64,000 nucleotides of DNA from Thelephora terrestris (GCA_015956445.1 WIUZ02000018.1:186001-250000), one strand, 5' to 3'. Shown: positions 47,933-59,646, counted from the stretch's first letter. Made by a program: numbers and translations. The notes: generated by a model from the letters alone, not told the origin.

Positions 47933-50159
47933 ATGTCTTTCCCCAACAACCACACCTACAAAGTTGCCAATGGGATTTCTACCATCTCCCGCATCAACCG
48001 TCATGCCGCCAACTGCAAGACCTATGCCAATGAGGCAGGGGTTCCCTACACCACCGATGACCAGGTGGGGGAGCTAGAACTTTGGTTGTATTAGTTCTAA
48101 CTCGTCCGTAGATCTTGGAGGTCGTCAAACAGGTGGACGCCGAACGTCTCAGGGAGACGATCCCACATTTGATGGGGTTGACCTGGGACGATGAGCTCTG
48201 GGTCTGGTCCATGATCGCCGAGAAGGTGATCTTCCAGATGAGGGGTAGGTTCGGGGAACTGGAGCATCCCATCAAAAAGGAGCTCTGGTACACCCTGCAG
48301 AGGGGTATCTACGATCAGGACCTGTTGGAGCACAGGGCAACTGTTCCTCGGGCTGTCCGCCACGCCACCACTTCCACCACGTTGTTGTGGTCGCTCATTC
48401 GGGAGGGGGAAAGCCGGGTAAGTTTTCCGTTTGGATATTCGAGTATGACTCTCGACTAACCAAACTGCCTAGGTTGAACGGTTGGAGCGCAAGGTGAAGG
48501 AGGCGAAGGCCGATGTTCTTTGTCTGTCCGCTGAGGGTCTCTTGATGAAGGAGACCATGGCCGAGTTCCAGCAGAAGACGAACGAGGCCTTGGAGGCGAT
48601 GGTTGCTAACCATCAGGAGCTAGTTGCCGGTCTGAAGGTTCGGGACAACAACATCAGGGGTGCTTTGGATGCGAGGGACGATCGCCTGGATAGGCACTCA
48701 AAGAAGATCGGGGATGAAAGCGTTAAGGTTGGCTTTCAGCCTTTGCAGTTGAGCAATGACTGAAAGCCATTCTTCTAGATCGAGGAACTCGAGGATCTGG
48801 TGTCCGTGTTGACCGCGCGGGTCGAATCCCTTCAGGATAAGACCTGCAATTGCAAGGAAGGTCCTGTCTTGGTTGGACAGGGTACACACTGGGGGCAGGG
48901 GCACCTGGAATCAGTGATTACATCTTGATTACATGGTGAGTTCATGTGCACTTTTCAATGATTGTAATCGCCAATTCCAGGTTGATTACATTTCAAATGT
49001 TACCTTGACATGTAATCCAGCCAATGTCCACCAATTACATTTGGAATGTTCTCTACAAATGTTTCTGGGATGTTTTTTACCTGTCGGCAAAAATGATACT
49101 GCAATGTAGTCAACATGTTCTTCAATCGTCCGAGATGTAATCTAAATGCGCTCAAAAACATGAGATGTTTTCACAATGTGCCCAGTGGGCACATTCAGGA
49201 AACATTGCTTGGGAACATTTTGAGGAAATTTCAAATGGAGTTGGTGGGCACAGTTGAATTACATGTCAAGGTAACATTTGAAATGTAATCAACCTGGAAT
49301 TGGCGATTACAATCATTGAAAAGTGCACATGAACTCACCATGTAATTGGGATGTAATCACTGATTCCAGGTGCCCCTGCCCCCAGTGACAGCTGATGTTC
49401 CGTTTGAGTTGGAGTACACCGACAAGGTGGTACTCCCATCGCCTAACCCGTTGTCTTACGCTACACCTCCGGTAGAGAACGAGGCTCCCATCCCTACTCC
49501 GGCTCCAGCTTCCACTCTGGCTGAGTCCAACAAGGAGAACTGTAGGCACTGTCCGCTGCAGCCGATCAGCCAGTTGGTGCCGATCGAGGACATGGCCGTG
49601 GACCAAGCCAAAGATGCTCCGAGGGTCGCCGAGGTACGTCCAGTGACTAAGGGGCAGCGTGGCAAACGCTCTCGACACTGTCTTGCTCATCGTATGGCAC
49701 CCTCGGCTAACCCTTACCCACGTCCAGTTGAGTCGGATGGTGACGAGTCTGGTCGAGGTTTGGGAAGACCCTTCCGATACCGGGTCAACCGTCCCAACCG
49801 ATGAGTCGAGTCGGAGGTCCAGCTCAGGCACCTCACTCGACTTGCAGTACAGGATCCCACCCAGGCCTCCGATGAGGGAGACGGAGGGTCGCTCTTTGAC
49901 TAGGTCGACAGCACTGCCGAGCAGTCACCCGGTGATGGAGATGTGGGACCAGGTGTTCCGAAGTTCAGTGACGTCTGGGTGGCTGGTGGGTCCCTTCAAA
50001 GGAGTCTCTTCATATTGACTTGAACTAGTCCTTCAGTTGAGCGTGGAGGATGGGGACGCCATGTTCAGAGAGATCCTTGCGAGGAGGGGCCGATTCTTTG
50101 ATCTCCGGGATGGACAGTTGATGACCATGAGGCCTGCCATAGATAGAGTCGACTTTTGA
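47933..50159 (+). pseudogene. A-family antisense gene in A4
   Basis: It starts MSFPNNHTYKVANGIS at 47933, with the DDELW block near 48115-48459, the coiled coil near 48482-48763, and proline and acidic blocks from 49388 to about 50159. The CACTG element at 48897-49387 interrupts it just after the CNC block. It is the most diverged of the A genes here, yet the blocks are recognisable. Confidence 0.58.
48897..49387. mobile_element. CACTG foldback element (491 bp), duplication ACA
   Basis: It has the ends of the 9127-9627 family, and ACA is duplicated (48894-48896 and 49388-49390). Confidence 0.86.
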
Positions 50160-51027
50160 TTGGACATTGTATAAGCATTAGTATAGCCATGTAGTTCCGT
50201 GTCGCCGTGAATGTATGCACATTGTGTGTTTTGAATGATGGGAGTGGAGGATAAGGAGTGTGAAGCATTCAAAACATAAGAAATGGTAAGAAGAGTTTGA
50301 AGAAAGAGCGTGTTATAAAAAGTTTAAAAATACCATGTTCCTGACAGGGGTCGAAAGGTGTAGACGGTTTGGCTGGCAAGATCATTGGAGATGCCAATGA
50401 TGGACATCTCAGCAACATCCCTTTGAAGGCTCAAAGCAGACTCAATCTCAGCCATGGAGAGGCGGTATCCTAAGATGTTGATAAGGTATCCCGAGATGTT
50501 GATAAGGTGTCCTGAGATGTTGATAACATCTGGATTGGGTTAGGCTTGTGCTTGTGCCCAGTGAACTGTTTGGGGACTGACCATCTACATGACCCTTGAT
50601 CCAAATGTATCTGTGCTTATCGTGGGCCACACCATTACTGGTATAGAAAAATCTTGGGTACGACTAAACAAGATGAACTCAGAAACAAGGTCCCACAAAA
50701 TACAAATAAAAGCAAACCCTCATGTAGGTATCAAGGTAACGGTTATTGTCCTTCCAAACAGTCCTAGCAATATATAGCCAGGGTTCCTGATACACAGGAT
50801 ACCCTTGATGCCATTGCCCTCATGGATTTCTCTGGAAACTGGGTTGAGAATGACCAGCTCCATGCTGAAGAAGGGTACAGTAGCAGATCCGGGTTTTGTT
50901 TCAATGGCACTGGGGAATGGTGTAATAATGATCAAGCCGGTCTCAGTTTGCCACCAAGTGTCAATGATGGCACATTGCTCCTTTTCAACATGCTCGTCAT
51001 ACCAATCCCAAGCTTCAGGGTTGATAG

Positions 51028-51476
51028 TGTCAGTGTACTGAATTTTATTCCCTTTTTGAACTATTTTTACATCCAACTTTTGCCCCCTTTCCTTACCTTT
51101 TTCCTTTCCTATCTTATCTTATCCTCACAAATCACACATCATTCAAAAGGAACATGAAAAACAGGCAATGATGATATTACAGGAGGCGAACATGATCTCA
51201 CACAAGATAATCAGCCAATGGAGTTGAATCCACACAGGCTCTATGAATGGAAACTAAGGAGTATGGTTCTAGCCCAAGAACTCTCCCCAGTAGGTATCCT
51301 CCACATGCTCCATGGCATTCTCCTCAGCAGTCCCTGAGGCATTCTCTCCAGCTCCCTCATCAACCATCTCAGTGACCCGAGCTTCCTCCAGACAATGAGC
51401 CACTGCAAGGCAGACTTCTGCACAGAGGTGGTCCCTCACTGAATCGAGATAGGTCTGGGCTTGACTTATCAGGGCC
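51028..51476 (+). mobile_element. Partial LTR-like unit, B family (B4)
   Basis: It starts TGTCAGTGTACTGAATTTT at 51028 inside the acetyl-CoA synthetase relic. It includes the end of a B-type antisense gene (minus, about 51241-51476; AVAHCLEEARVTEMVDEG). It stops at 51476, where A-type sequence begins. It is diverged from B1 and B2, so it is probably old. Confidence 0.7.
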
Positions 51477-52170
51477 ACTCTACCCTCTAGCTCCCAGCGC
51501 CCACTGAGGTTCCCAGAACCTAGCTAGTCTGACTAACGACTCCTGGTAGGTTGCCCTATATCACAAAGGTCAAGTCGAAAGGCCTTTGCCTATGAGTGCC
51601 ACAACCCAAGTGGCCGAAGAGGGGCTTCAGGTGTTCGCAGACTCCAATGAGGAGAGAGGTCTGAAGGCTTGTTGATTGCCTGGAGTGGGAGGAGAAAGGA
51701 TCGTGCTGAGGGCTTTCAAAAGAATCTCTGACTTGACCTCAACCACACTGAGGCAGAGAAGGGCAGAGGAATTCCTGTGATTTCAAAGCTAGGGAAGTAC
51801 TCTACTGACCGGCCGACTATTTATACTACCAGGAGTGGCCTGACAGTGTGAGAAACTAATCTACCCTTAACAAGATGAAACAATAAGATGACAAAGAGTG
51901 TGAGAACAATTTGTAAGGGAAGCGGAACACTGAGTGGAGTGTGGGAAGGAAAGGACAGAGGGCCTTACAATTGTGTGAAGAAAGTAATGTCATAGAACAA
52001 AAAAGGAACAGGATCAAAAAATAGTCTGCATGGAACATAGGGCTGAACGATAACACTAATCTCAAATAAAATAGGAGCATAGGGGCATCAAAGTCTGTAC
52101 CTGAATCTAGACCACACCCAAGGGTCAGATGAGACTGTCTCATAGCTTCCACTGTGGGAACTCTCACGCA
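51477..52170 (-). mobile_element. Partial, diverged LTR-like unit related to A
   Basis: It starts TATCAGGGCCACTCTACC, close to the A edge. Its order of conserved patches (an inverted TATA motif near 51825, then patches matching the A region before the gene) follows family A. The gene part and the other edge are absent. The right limit is approximate. Confidence 0.6.
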
Positions 52171-52506
52171 TTTCCATCAGTATGTGAAAATACCGCAACG
52201 TGTGGACTCAGATTTTTTGGATTGCACAGTGGGCAATGGGGTGCAATCTGATCTGGATTATCCCCCTTTATTTTCCAATTAGGATAAATATTACTTACAT
52301 TCTCTGTATTAGTTTAGTACTGGAAAATCTCTGGTAATATTACTAATGCTATCATGATTTGCGGTCGGATCTGTCTACAATATACCATGCCTCCTGGTTG
52401 TAAACACGGCCCACTGTGCATTTAATTGTAGCGAGATCAATGAATTTGAAGCCTCCCACACCCAAATACTTTCAGTGGCCATATTCATCTTGTTCTACCT
52501 TGCAAG
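52171..52506. other. Unassigned 0.3-kb stretch
   Basis: I see no gene or repeat here. It lies between the diverged A-like piece and the A7 fragment and may be host DNA or an eroded element. Confidence 0.4.
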
Positions 52507-53069
52507 TGTCAGGAACATGGTATTTTTAAACTTTTTATAACATGCTCTTCCTTCGAACTCTTCTTACCATTTCTTATGGTTTGAATGCTGCACACTCCCT
52601 TTCCTTCATTTCATCATTCAAACACACACAAAACGTGCAATCCTTTCAAAGCCAAACCGGAACCACAAGGCTATACTACGATGCTTATATAAGTCCTATC
52701 AAAAGTCGATCTCATCTTCGGCAGGCACCCAGCGCATGAGCCGTCCATCCCGGTTGAACCACTGGCCTCTCCTAGCAAGGATCTCTCCGAACATGGCGTG
52801 TCACAAACGCGTGACATAGTGACTAAGATCGCACAAATAATTCAAGACATTGGTCTTATTCACAGTAATAAAAGTACAAAGAGGGCTAATAAAAACTACA
52901 CACTCAAACAAGAACAAACGGGTCCACATCACAAGCACAATCCTGAGCAAACGGGCAACGATGAGCAAAGTAATGAGGGTTATGTACGCTCTGAGGACAA
53001 TACGAGTACGCCCGCGTTACTGGATCCTGCCAGCACTCCCTGCATCCCAACACATCATGGAACAAACTG

Positions 53070-53798
53070 TCATGCATCTCCCGCTTCACGTCCGTCAACG
53101 CCACGCTCACTAATGCGAACCCATAATGGTCCTGGAGACCCGCTACCTCCACCTTCAACCTCATCCGAACCTGCCGTGACTTGTCGGAGGGACGACAACG
53201 TTGTCCAGTACGAGTCATCGGACTCTTGCGACTCTTCCTCTGGGTCCTCTCCACCTACTGATGACTCGGAGCAGGACTCCAAGGAGGGGACTGAGGAAGA
53301 GGGACCCCCTGATCCTGGAGATGGCGGAGGGACGACGGGGGAGTGAGGAGCTGCATCGGTGCAGTACGCTCCATGGCATCGATGACCGAAGTACCTGAGG
53401 AGAGATTCCTGGAAAGGTTTCCAATGTTCCAAGGCGAAGTGAGAGAAGTCTTCGTTAAGACTGTTAACAACCACATACATGACGTCCATCCTTTTCTCCA
53501 ACTTCAAAATCCTATCTTCCCTCTCTTGCTCCATCGCGTCCTGCAAGGGAGTAACTCCAGGAGCCCATCTTCTAGTCCTGTTAGGATCTTCGTATCCCGC
53601 TTGTTCCCAGAACTCAACAGGAGCGTTGTGGGCGGTCAAGAAGTCCACCGCTACTTGGTTGTCGTGGGCGATATTGGCGGGGGTGTCGTATAAGTGTGAC
53701 TCCACGTCGAGGGGAGCATCCGTCTCGAATGACGGAGAAAAGACGAAAGGGGTAGCAGCGGCGTTGAGAAGAGCGTTGTTGGCAACGTAGGCAGACAT
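53070..53798 (-). CDS. C-family antisense gene in C2, 242 aa
   Basis: It starts MSAYVANNALLNAAATP and has the same length and frame as the C1 copy. Conservation is highest in the N-terminal half and coiled coil (EREDRILKLEKRMDVMYVV). The tail is Ser/Glu/Asp-rich. Function is unknown. Confidence 0.68.
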   Translation of the reverse strand: MSAYVANNALLNAAATPFVFSPSFETDAPLDVESHLYDTPANIAHDNQVAVDFLTAHNAPVEFWEQAGYEDPNRTRRWAPGVTPLQDAMEQEREDRILKLEKRMDVMYVVVNSLNEDFSHFALEHWKPFQESLLRYFGHRCHGAYCTDAAPHSPVVPPPSPGSGGPSSSVPSLESCSESSVGGEDPEEESQESDDSYWTTLSSLRQVTAGSDEVEGGGSGSPGPLWVRISERGVDGREAGDA

Positions 53799-54248
53799 AG
53801 TAGTAGAAGGTATGTTCGAGGGGGGAAGAGTAGTGGTAATTGTGGGAGGGGAAAAGAGACGATGGGAGGAAAAGACCAATAATCCCCCTGGGTTATATAC
53901 GACTGACTCAATAGGATGCCAAAAGGGGAAGACAATGAATCATTATCCATTTATACCTTGATTAGGATAAACGAACCCTTAGCCCCAATCACGATCCCAT
54001 CAAATCAAGAGAAATCCCCATCACGCTTCTACTGCTACCATGAAACGAGAGAAATCCCCATCGATCAAGAGAAATCCCCACCAGACTCCTAAAAAGACTC
54101 ATTCGCTATTGTTCTCCTATTTCGTACTCGGTATCGGTTGCTCTAAGTTCCGCTGTTCTGACTCATTTACCCTACCCTAAAGTACGCACAGACCATGTTG
54201 ACCCCTGTTTGGTTCGTTGTAGAATTATGACTCCTGTAGAGGACTGGG

Positions 54249-54256
54249 TATATAAG
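54249..54256 (+). promoter_or_regulatory. TATA box of unit C2
   Basis: TATATAAG about 158 bp before the sense ORF, as in C1. Confidence 0.62.
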
Positions 54257-54406
54257 GAAGAGCGTTCGCTCCTATCTTTTCCCCATTCTCAATCTCTTCT
54301 GTACTCTCCTACCACAACCTCAATAAACAAAGTAAGATCGAGGAATTCTCCTCACGCCTTACTCCTTATCTAACTCAGTCAAAAGCAGGAATTCTCCTGC
54401 TAGTGT

Positions 54407-55030
54407 ATGTCCAGAGCTCCTAACCCATTCCCCTCTACCAGTCCCATCCAACGTCCGGTCATCCCCGACGCCAGGAGATCTATCTGGGAGTATAAACTCA
54501 TCAGAAGTCTCCAAGTAAACCGAACCGCCGGTTTACTTACTCATTTCCCCTATTACCGCCCCTTCGCAGCTCTTGACTCCGGAGTTACTACTCCCCCTTT
54601 CCTCTTAGGAGCCGACCATCAGTTCCTTTGGAACTCAGACACTACTGAGAGCGTCCTAGCGACTGTCTACTTCAGTATAAGTCCGGCTTTCTATTTTCCC
54701 AACCCTCGTATCCACCTCACCACTAACGTTCATACCCACTCCCCTGCCATTATCATCTTGTGGTGGGAGATCCCGACTGAATTACCTTACTCGGTCTTAG
54801 AATACCTCGTCAGCTTTGAACGTCTCAGTGACCAAGATTTCGACCCGTTCATTCAACAACTGAGCCAATTCTGCCAAGACTACCACTCACCCGTTCATCC
54901 TTATCAAACCGAGTATCCACTTACCCTTGATATCCCTCCATCCCTTACCTCCACTCCTGGAACCCCCTCCAACGCCCGACCCGATACTCCTCACCCGTCC
55001 GCTAATCCTCTAGCGTCCCCCAAACAGTAA
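54407..55030 (+). CDS. C-family sense ORF in C2, 207 aa
   Basis: It starts MSRAPNPFPSTSPIQRP and has exactly the same length as the C1 ORF. Roughly 20 residues differ by eye, mostly in the tail, while many nucleotide differences are silent. This suggests selection on the protein at some time since the two copies split. It stops 20 bp before the unit edge. Confidence 0.68.
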   Translation: MSRAPNPFPSTSPIQRPVIPDARRSIWEYKLIRSLQVNRTAGLLTHFPYYRPFAALDSGVTTPPFLLGADHQFLWNSDTTESVLATVYFSISPAFYFPNPRIHLTTNVHTHSPAIIILWWEIPTELPYSVLEYLVSFERLSDQDFDPFIQQLSQFCQDYHSPVHPYQTEYPLTLDIPPSLTSTPGTPSNARPDTPHPSANPLASPKQ

Positions 55031-55303
55031 GCAGGCCCACAACCCTGACATGGCGTCCCCATCCTCCGCGCTCAACTGAACGACTAGTTCAAGTCAATAT
55101 GAAGAGACTCCTTCGAAGGGACTGTCAGGAACATGGTATTTTTAAACTTTTTATAACACGCTCTTTCTTCGAACTCTTCTTATCAATTCTTATGTTTGAA
55201 TGCTTCACACTCCTTATCCTTCACACCAATCATTCAAACACACACAAAACGCGCATACATTCTGGGCAACACGAATAGGCTATACGATGCTTATACAAAA
55301 TCT

Positions 55304-58271
55304 TCAAAAGTCCACTCTATCTATGGCAGGCCTAAAGGTCACCAACCATCCATCCCGGAGATCATAGGCCTGGCCCCTCCTCGCAAGGACCTCCCCGAAC
55401 ATGGCGTCCCCATCTTCAGCACTCAGCTGAACGACTAGTTCAAGCCGATAGGAAGAGACTCCTTCGAGCGGACCGATCAGCCTCCCAGATGTCACCGAAC
55501 TGCTGAACACCTGGTCCCACATCTCCATCACCGGGTGACTGCTCGACAGCACTATCGACATAGTCGGCGAGCGACCCTCCGTCTCCCTCATCGGACCCCT
55601 GGGTGGGATCCTGCCATGCGAGTCGAAGCTGGTGGCGAAGCTGGATCTCCGACTCGACCTGTCGGTAGGGACGGTTGACCCGATATCGGAATCCTCGCTC
55701 CTTACCTCGACCAGACTGGTCACCGTCCGACTCAACTGGTCGAGGGTAAGGATTAGCCGACGCAGTCATGCGATGAGCAACACGGCGCCGAGAGCGTTTA
55801 CAACGCTGCCCTGTTGTCACCGGACGTACCTCAATGGCCCTCGGAGCATCTTCGGCCCGATCTACCCTCATGACCTCATCTTCGATCTTGATCAGCTGAC
55901 TGATCGGCTGAAACGGACAACACCGACAGTTCTCCTTGTCGGACTCGGCCAAAGTCGAAGCCGGAGCCGGGGTCGGAACGGGAACCGCGTTCTCTACCGG
56001 AGGTGTCGCGTAGGACGACGGATTAGGCGATGGGAGTACCCACTGGGGACAAACCCCAGTTTCCCGGCCCGGGACATCGTAAATACATTGTAAGGAAATG
56101 GAAAATGTGCCTGGCAATGACCCACCTGGTGCATCATAAATACATTCAAAATGTCCAGGCCAATTTCCTTAGAGTGTTGCCAGCACAGGAAATGCTCAGT
56201 ACATTCATGGTGTTCCTGGTCATGTGATCTCAGTGTTCCCATAAGGTAATCCATGGGAACATCATGAATTTTCCCAAAGAAATACCCATGATGTCCCTGA
56301 GTGGCTCATTGAAAGAAAACTCTGAGTGAGCCCACAGTTTCCCAGGTCATGTGACCTTGATGTCCTGATTAGGTAATCTGAGGGTAAACCATGAATTTTC
56401 CCAAAGAAAGTAACCATGGTGTTCCTGAGTGGCTCATTCACAGTGTTCTTTCCAGTGTTCCCAGTGGTGCCATCATGGTGTTCCCAGTCAGTAAAATTCA
56501 AATTGAGCCTTAACGGTGTGCCGGAAGTGTACCAGTGTGGTATATCCTGAAAGTACTAAGGCCTTCAACCATGATGTACCAAAATTCGGCAAACCATCAG
56601 GAAACTGTGGGAACACTGAGAGGAAACTGAGAAATTGGGAACATTTTGAATGAGTTTATGATGTTCCCAGTGTCCCCAGTTTCCTTTCAGTGTTCCCACA
56701 GTTTCCTGATGGTTTGCCGAATTTTGGTACATCATGGTTGAAGGCCTTAGTACTTTCAGGATATACCACACTGGTACACTTCCGGCACACCGTTAAGGCT
56801 CAATTTGAATTTTACTGACTGGGAACACCATGATGGCACCACTGGGAACACTGGAAAGAACACTGTGAATGAGCCACTCAGGAACACCATGGTTACTTTC
56901 CCTGGGAAAATTCATGGTTTACCCTCAGATTACCTAATCAGGACATCAAGGTCACATGACCTGGGAAACTGTGGGCTCACTCAGAGTTTTCTTTCAATGA
57001 GCCACTCAGGGACATCATGGGTATTTCTTTGGGAAAATTCATGATGTTCCCATGGATTACCTAATGGGAACACTGAGATCACATGACCAGGAACACCATG
57101 AATGTACTGAGCATTTCCTGTGCTGGCAACACTCTAAGGAAATTGGCCTGGACATTTTGAATGTATTTATGATGCACCAGGTGGGTCATTGCCAGGCACA
57201 TTTTCCATTTCCTTACAATGTATTTACGATGTCCCGGGCCGGGAAACTGGGGTTTGTCCCCAGTGACCACCTCGTCGGCGTACTCCAGCTCGAACGGAAC
57301 GTCGGCTGTCCCCTGTCCAACCAAAACGGGACCTTCCTTACAGTTGCAGGTCTTGTCCTGCAAGGACTCGACCCGCGCCGTCAAAACGGACACCAAGTCC
57401 TCGAGTTGTTCAGTCTAGAGAAAGATGTCAGCTTCCCTCATTTCGTCTTCGAGATGAGGAAAGCTACCTCATCGTCCCTCCTCTTCAAGGCCTCCTTGAT
57501 ATTGTTGTCCCTGACCTTCAACCCGGCAATCAGATCTTGATGGTTGGCAACCATCGCCTCCAACGCCTCGTTCGTCCCCTGCTGGAAGGCGGCCATAGTC
57601 TCCTTCATCTGAAGACCCTCCGCTGACAGACGTAGGACTTCTGCCTTCGCCTCCTTCACCTCGCGCTCCAATCGTTCAACCTAGGCGTTTGGTTAATCGA
57701 GAGTCATACTCGATTATCCAGACTGAAAACCTACCCGGCTTTCTCCTTCCCGAACGAGCGACCACAACAACGTCGTGGAAGCGGTGGCATGACGAACGGC
57801 CCGAGGAACGGTTGCCCCGTGCTCCAATAGGTCCTGATCGTAGATCCCCCTCTGCAGGGTGTACCAGAGTTCCTTTTTGATAGGATGCTGCAGCTCCCCG
57901 AACCTACCCCTCATCTGGAAGATCACCTTCTCGGCGATCATGGACCGGACCCAGAGCTCATCATCCCAGGTCAACCCCATCAGATGTGGGATCGTCTCCC
58001 TGAGACGTTCTGCGTCCACCTGCTTGACGACCTCCAAGATCTAGAAGTTGTTAGCCTCACATCTACGCCGATGTTGTACAACCTCTACCTAGAGGAAGGC
58101 GTTAGTGCTAACACAAGAAGCTCTAGACCTCCCCCATACCTGGTCATCAGTGGTATAGGGAACCCCCGCCTCATTGGCATAGGTCTTGCGGTTGGCGGCA
58201 CGGCGGTCGATACGGGAGATGGTAGAGATGCCGTTGGCGACTTTGTAGGTGTGGTTGTTTGGGAAAGACAT
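55304..58271 (-). pseudogene. A-family antisense gene in A6
   Basis: It starts MSFPNNHTYKVANGIS at 58271, with the DDELW block near 57714-58037, the coiled coil near 57438-57671 and the CNC block near 57266-57396. On the far side of the nested foldback, the proline-rich and acidic blocks run to about 55304. Domain content is as in the other A copies. Confidence 0.6.
56041..57265. mobile_element. CACTG foldback element (1225 bp), duplication ACC
   Basis: It has the same length and ends as the copies at 23553 and 30751. ACC is duplicated (56038-56040 and 57266-57268). Confidence 0.88.
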
Positions 58272-59646
58272 GTTGGTAAGATGATGGGGAAGTTGCTGGT
58301 GTTGCTGATCAAGGATGGCTCCAAGAAGACGTCCTTCTTATAGCCGAGATCGGTGATCCTTCATGTGACCTACCTCGACGAACCTCATTGGTCCGGGTCA
58401 CATCAACTTCCGCCACTGTACCATCATCGTTGGCTTACTACATCAAGCTGACACCTCGGCCCGTGGGACGGCCTTGGAAGAACTTCGTTCCGGAACGCCT
58501 AGAATGCGCGCGCACTAAAAATAGGTCTCAAGACCCTGATGACCCCTTTATGACATCACGAACCCCTTTTACAACCCCTCATGACTTTACGATTACGATC
58601 AACCCTGGACCCTGATCACACACGTGGACAGTCACATCACAGTCTCCTAACCGGAGGAAGGACTCGCCGCTATTTGGAAGCATCACCTTAGGATTCTTCT
58701 GGTTAGCCCAGCGCATGTGGAGTAGCCGTTAGCGTGAAACGCCGGCGAATCTGTAATCCCTCATGTCCCATGAGTCTAGGCTCGACCTCCTCATGTTTGG
58801 ATGTACGTTGAGGTTGCCACTAGTCCGTGATGCTGTTACCGCCTACAGACAACAAGGGATGCTGTATGGTTCCTAATCTTTAGCCGCTCCACAGGAAGCA
58901 TTCAAGTAGTTTCCACCTAGCCCTTGGGTGTGATCCCCAGGTACGAACTTTCATGACCCCATGCCCCTATTTCTTTTGGGATTAGTGTTATCTTTACCCC
59001 TATGTTTCATGCGGACATTTCTTATCTTTTATGCAATCCTTCACACGCTAGTAAGGCCCTTTGTCCTTTATTCTCCCACACGTCATACTTGTTCGCTTCC
59101 CTTACTTAGCGTTCCCACACTCCTTATCTCCCTTTGTTTGGACTTGATAAGGGTATATTAGGGATACTGACGTCATGGCCACTCTTGTGGTATAAGTAGC
59201 AACTGTGGCTGTATCGTAGTACCTTAGTTTTGTTACCTCAGGAAATCCTCTGCCCTTCTCAGCCCAGTTGCAGTTAAGGACAAGTCAGAGTTTCTTGTTT
59301 GATCCAAGACACCCCTCATCTGCTCTCCCTCCCGCTCTGCGCATCCTCTGCACCTTGTAACTATAGAACCCCAGCGTTCATCATATAGAATACCTCAAGC
59401 GTCCAGTCGATCACCTGGTGGAGTCATCAATCCTGTCGTAGGGATAAACCCTTGTTTGTTAAACCGAACGAAGTGCGGTTTAGGTTGGGTTTCCCTTTAG
59501 GATTTCGACCTGACTTGTAGTGACCTCGGACAACCTACCGGAAGAATAGAGACGTGATCGTTCTCTCACAAGCTAGTTGGACTAGTGAGTACTCTGCGGA
59601 GTCGGCTCAGTGCACTGGTAGTTGTTGGGGTAGAGTGGCCCTGACA

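Larger units (their letters stand above)
39335..50346 (-). mobile_element. LTR-like unit A4 with nested insertions, 5-bp duplication GGGGT
   Basis: TGTCAGGGCCACTCTACC starts at 39335 and CATGTTCCTGACA ends at 50346. GGGGT is duplicated (39330-39334 and 50347-50351) in the acetyl-CoA synthetase relic. Foldback F2 (40306-47513) and a small CACTG element (48897-49387) are nested. Without them the length is about 3.30 kb. Its coding part is more diverged from the other A copies, so it may be older. Confidence 0.86.
39002..51027 (-). pseudogene. Acetyl-CoA synthetase, C-terminal half, split by an A-unit nest
   Basis: Acetyl-CoA synthetase makes acetyl-CoA from acetate, ATP and CoA. On the minus strand, 51027-50347 encodes [13 protein letters not shown] and [17 protein letters not shown] (the A5 region), then the DVINISGYRLSMAEIE block after short introns. 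After the nest, 39334-39002 encodes [14 protein letters not shown] and KTQSGKIM (the A10 lysine region) and ends at a TAG. The 11-kb nest at 39335-50346 has a GGGGT duplication. The 5' part is missing: unit B4 begins at 51028. There are also signs of decay: a frame change between LCIRNPG and ARTVWKDNN near 50770, and SGKIMPHIM in place of the usual SGKIMRRIL. It is a relic, probably of a second copy since the enzyme is important. Confidence 0.88.
52799..55050 (+). mobile_element. LTR-like unit C2, 5-bp duplication TGGCG
   Basis: It starts TGTCACAAACGCGTGACA and ends CCACAACCCTGACA. TGGCG is duplicated (52794-52798 and 55051-55055). At 2252 bp it is two bases shorter than C1 and has the same layout of antisense gene, TATA box and sense ORF. 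It looks whole from end to end. Confidence 0.85.
52507..55122 (+). mobile_element. Fragment of an A unit (A7) with C2 inserted
   Basis: TGTCAGGAACATGG starts at 52507. About 360 bp of the A left edge and the 3' end of its antisense gene are present (52507-52798 and 55056-55122). C2 is inserted at 52799-55050. The fragment stops where A6 begins at 55123. Confidence 0.75.
55123..59646 (+). mobile_element. LTR-like unit A6, edges present but no matching duplication
   Basis: TGTCAGGAACATGG starts at 55123 and GGCCCTGACA ends at 59646. The flanks are GGGAC (left) and AGGGG (right), so no duplication is seen. The left flank is the A7 fragment and the right flank is a CACTG element in B3. A 1225-bp CACTG foldback (56041-57265) is nested; without it the length is about 3.30 kb. 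Confidence 0.82.
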
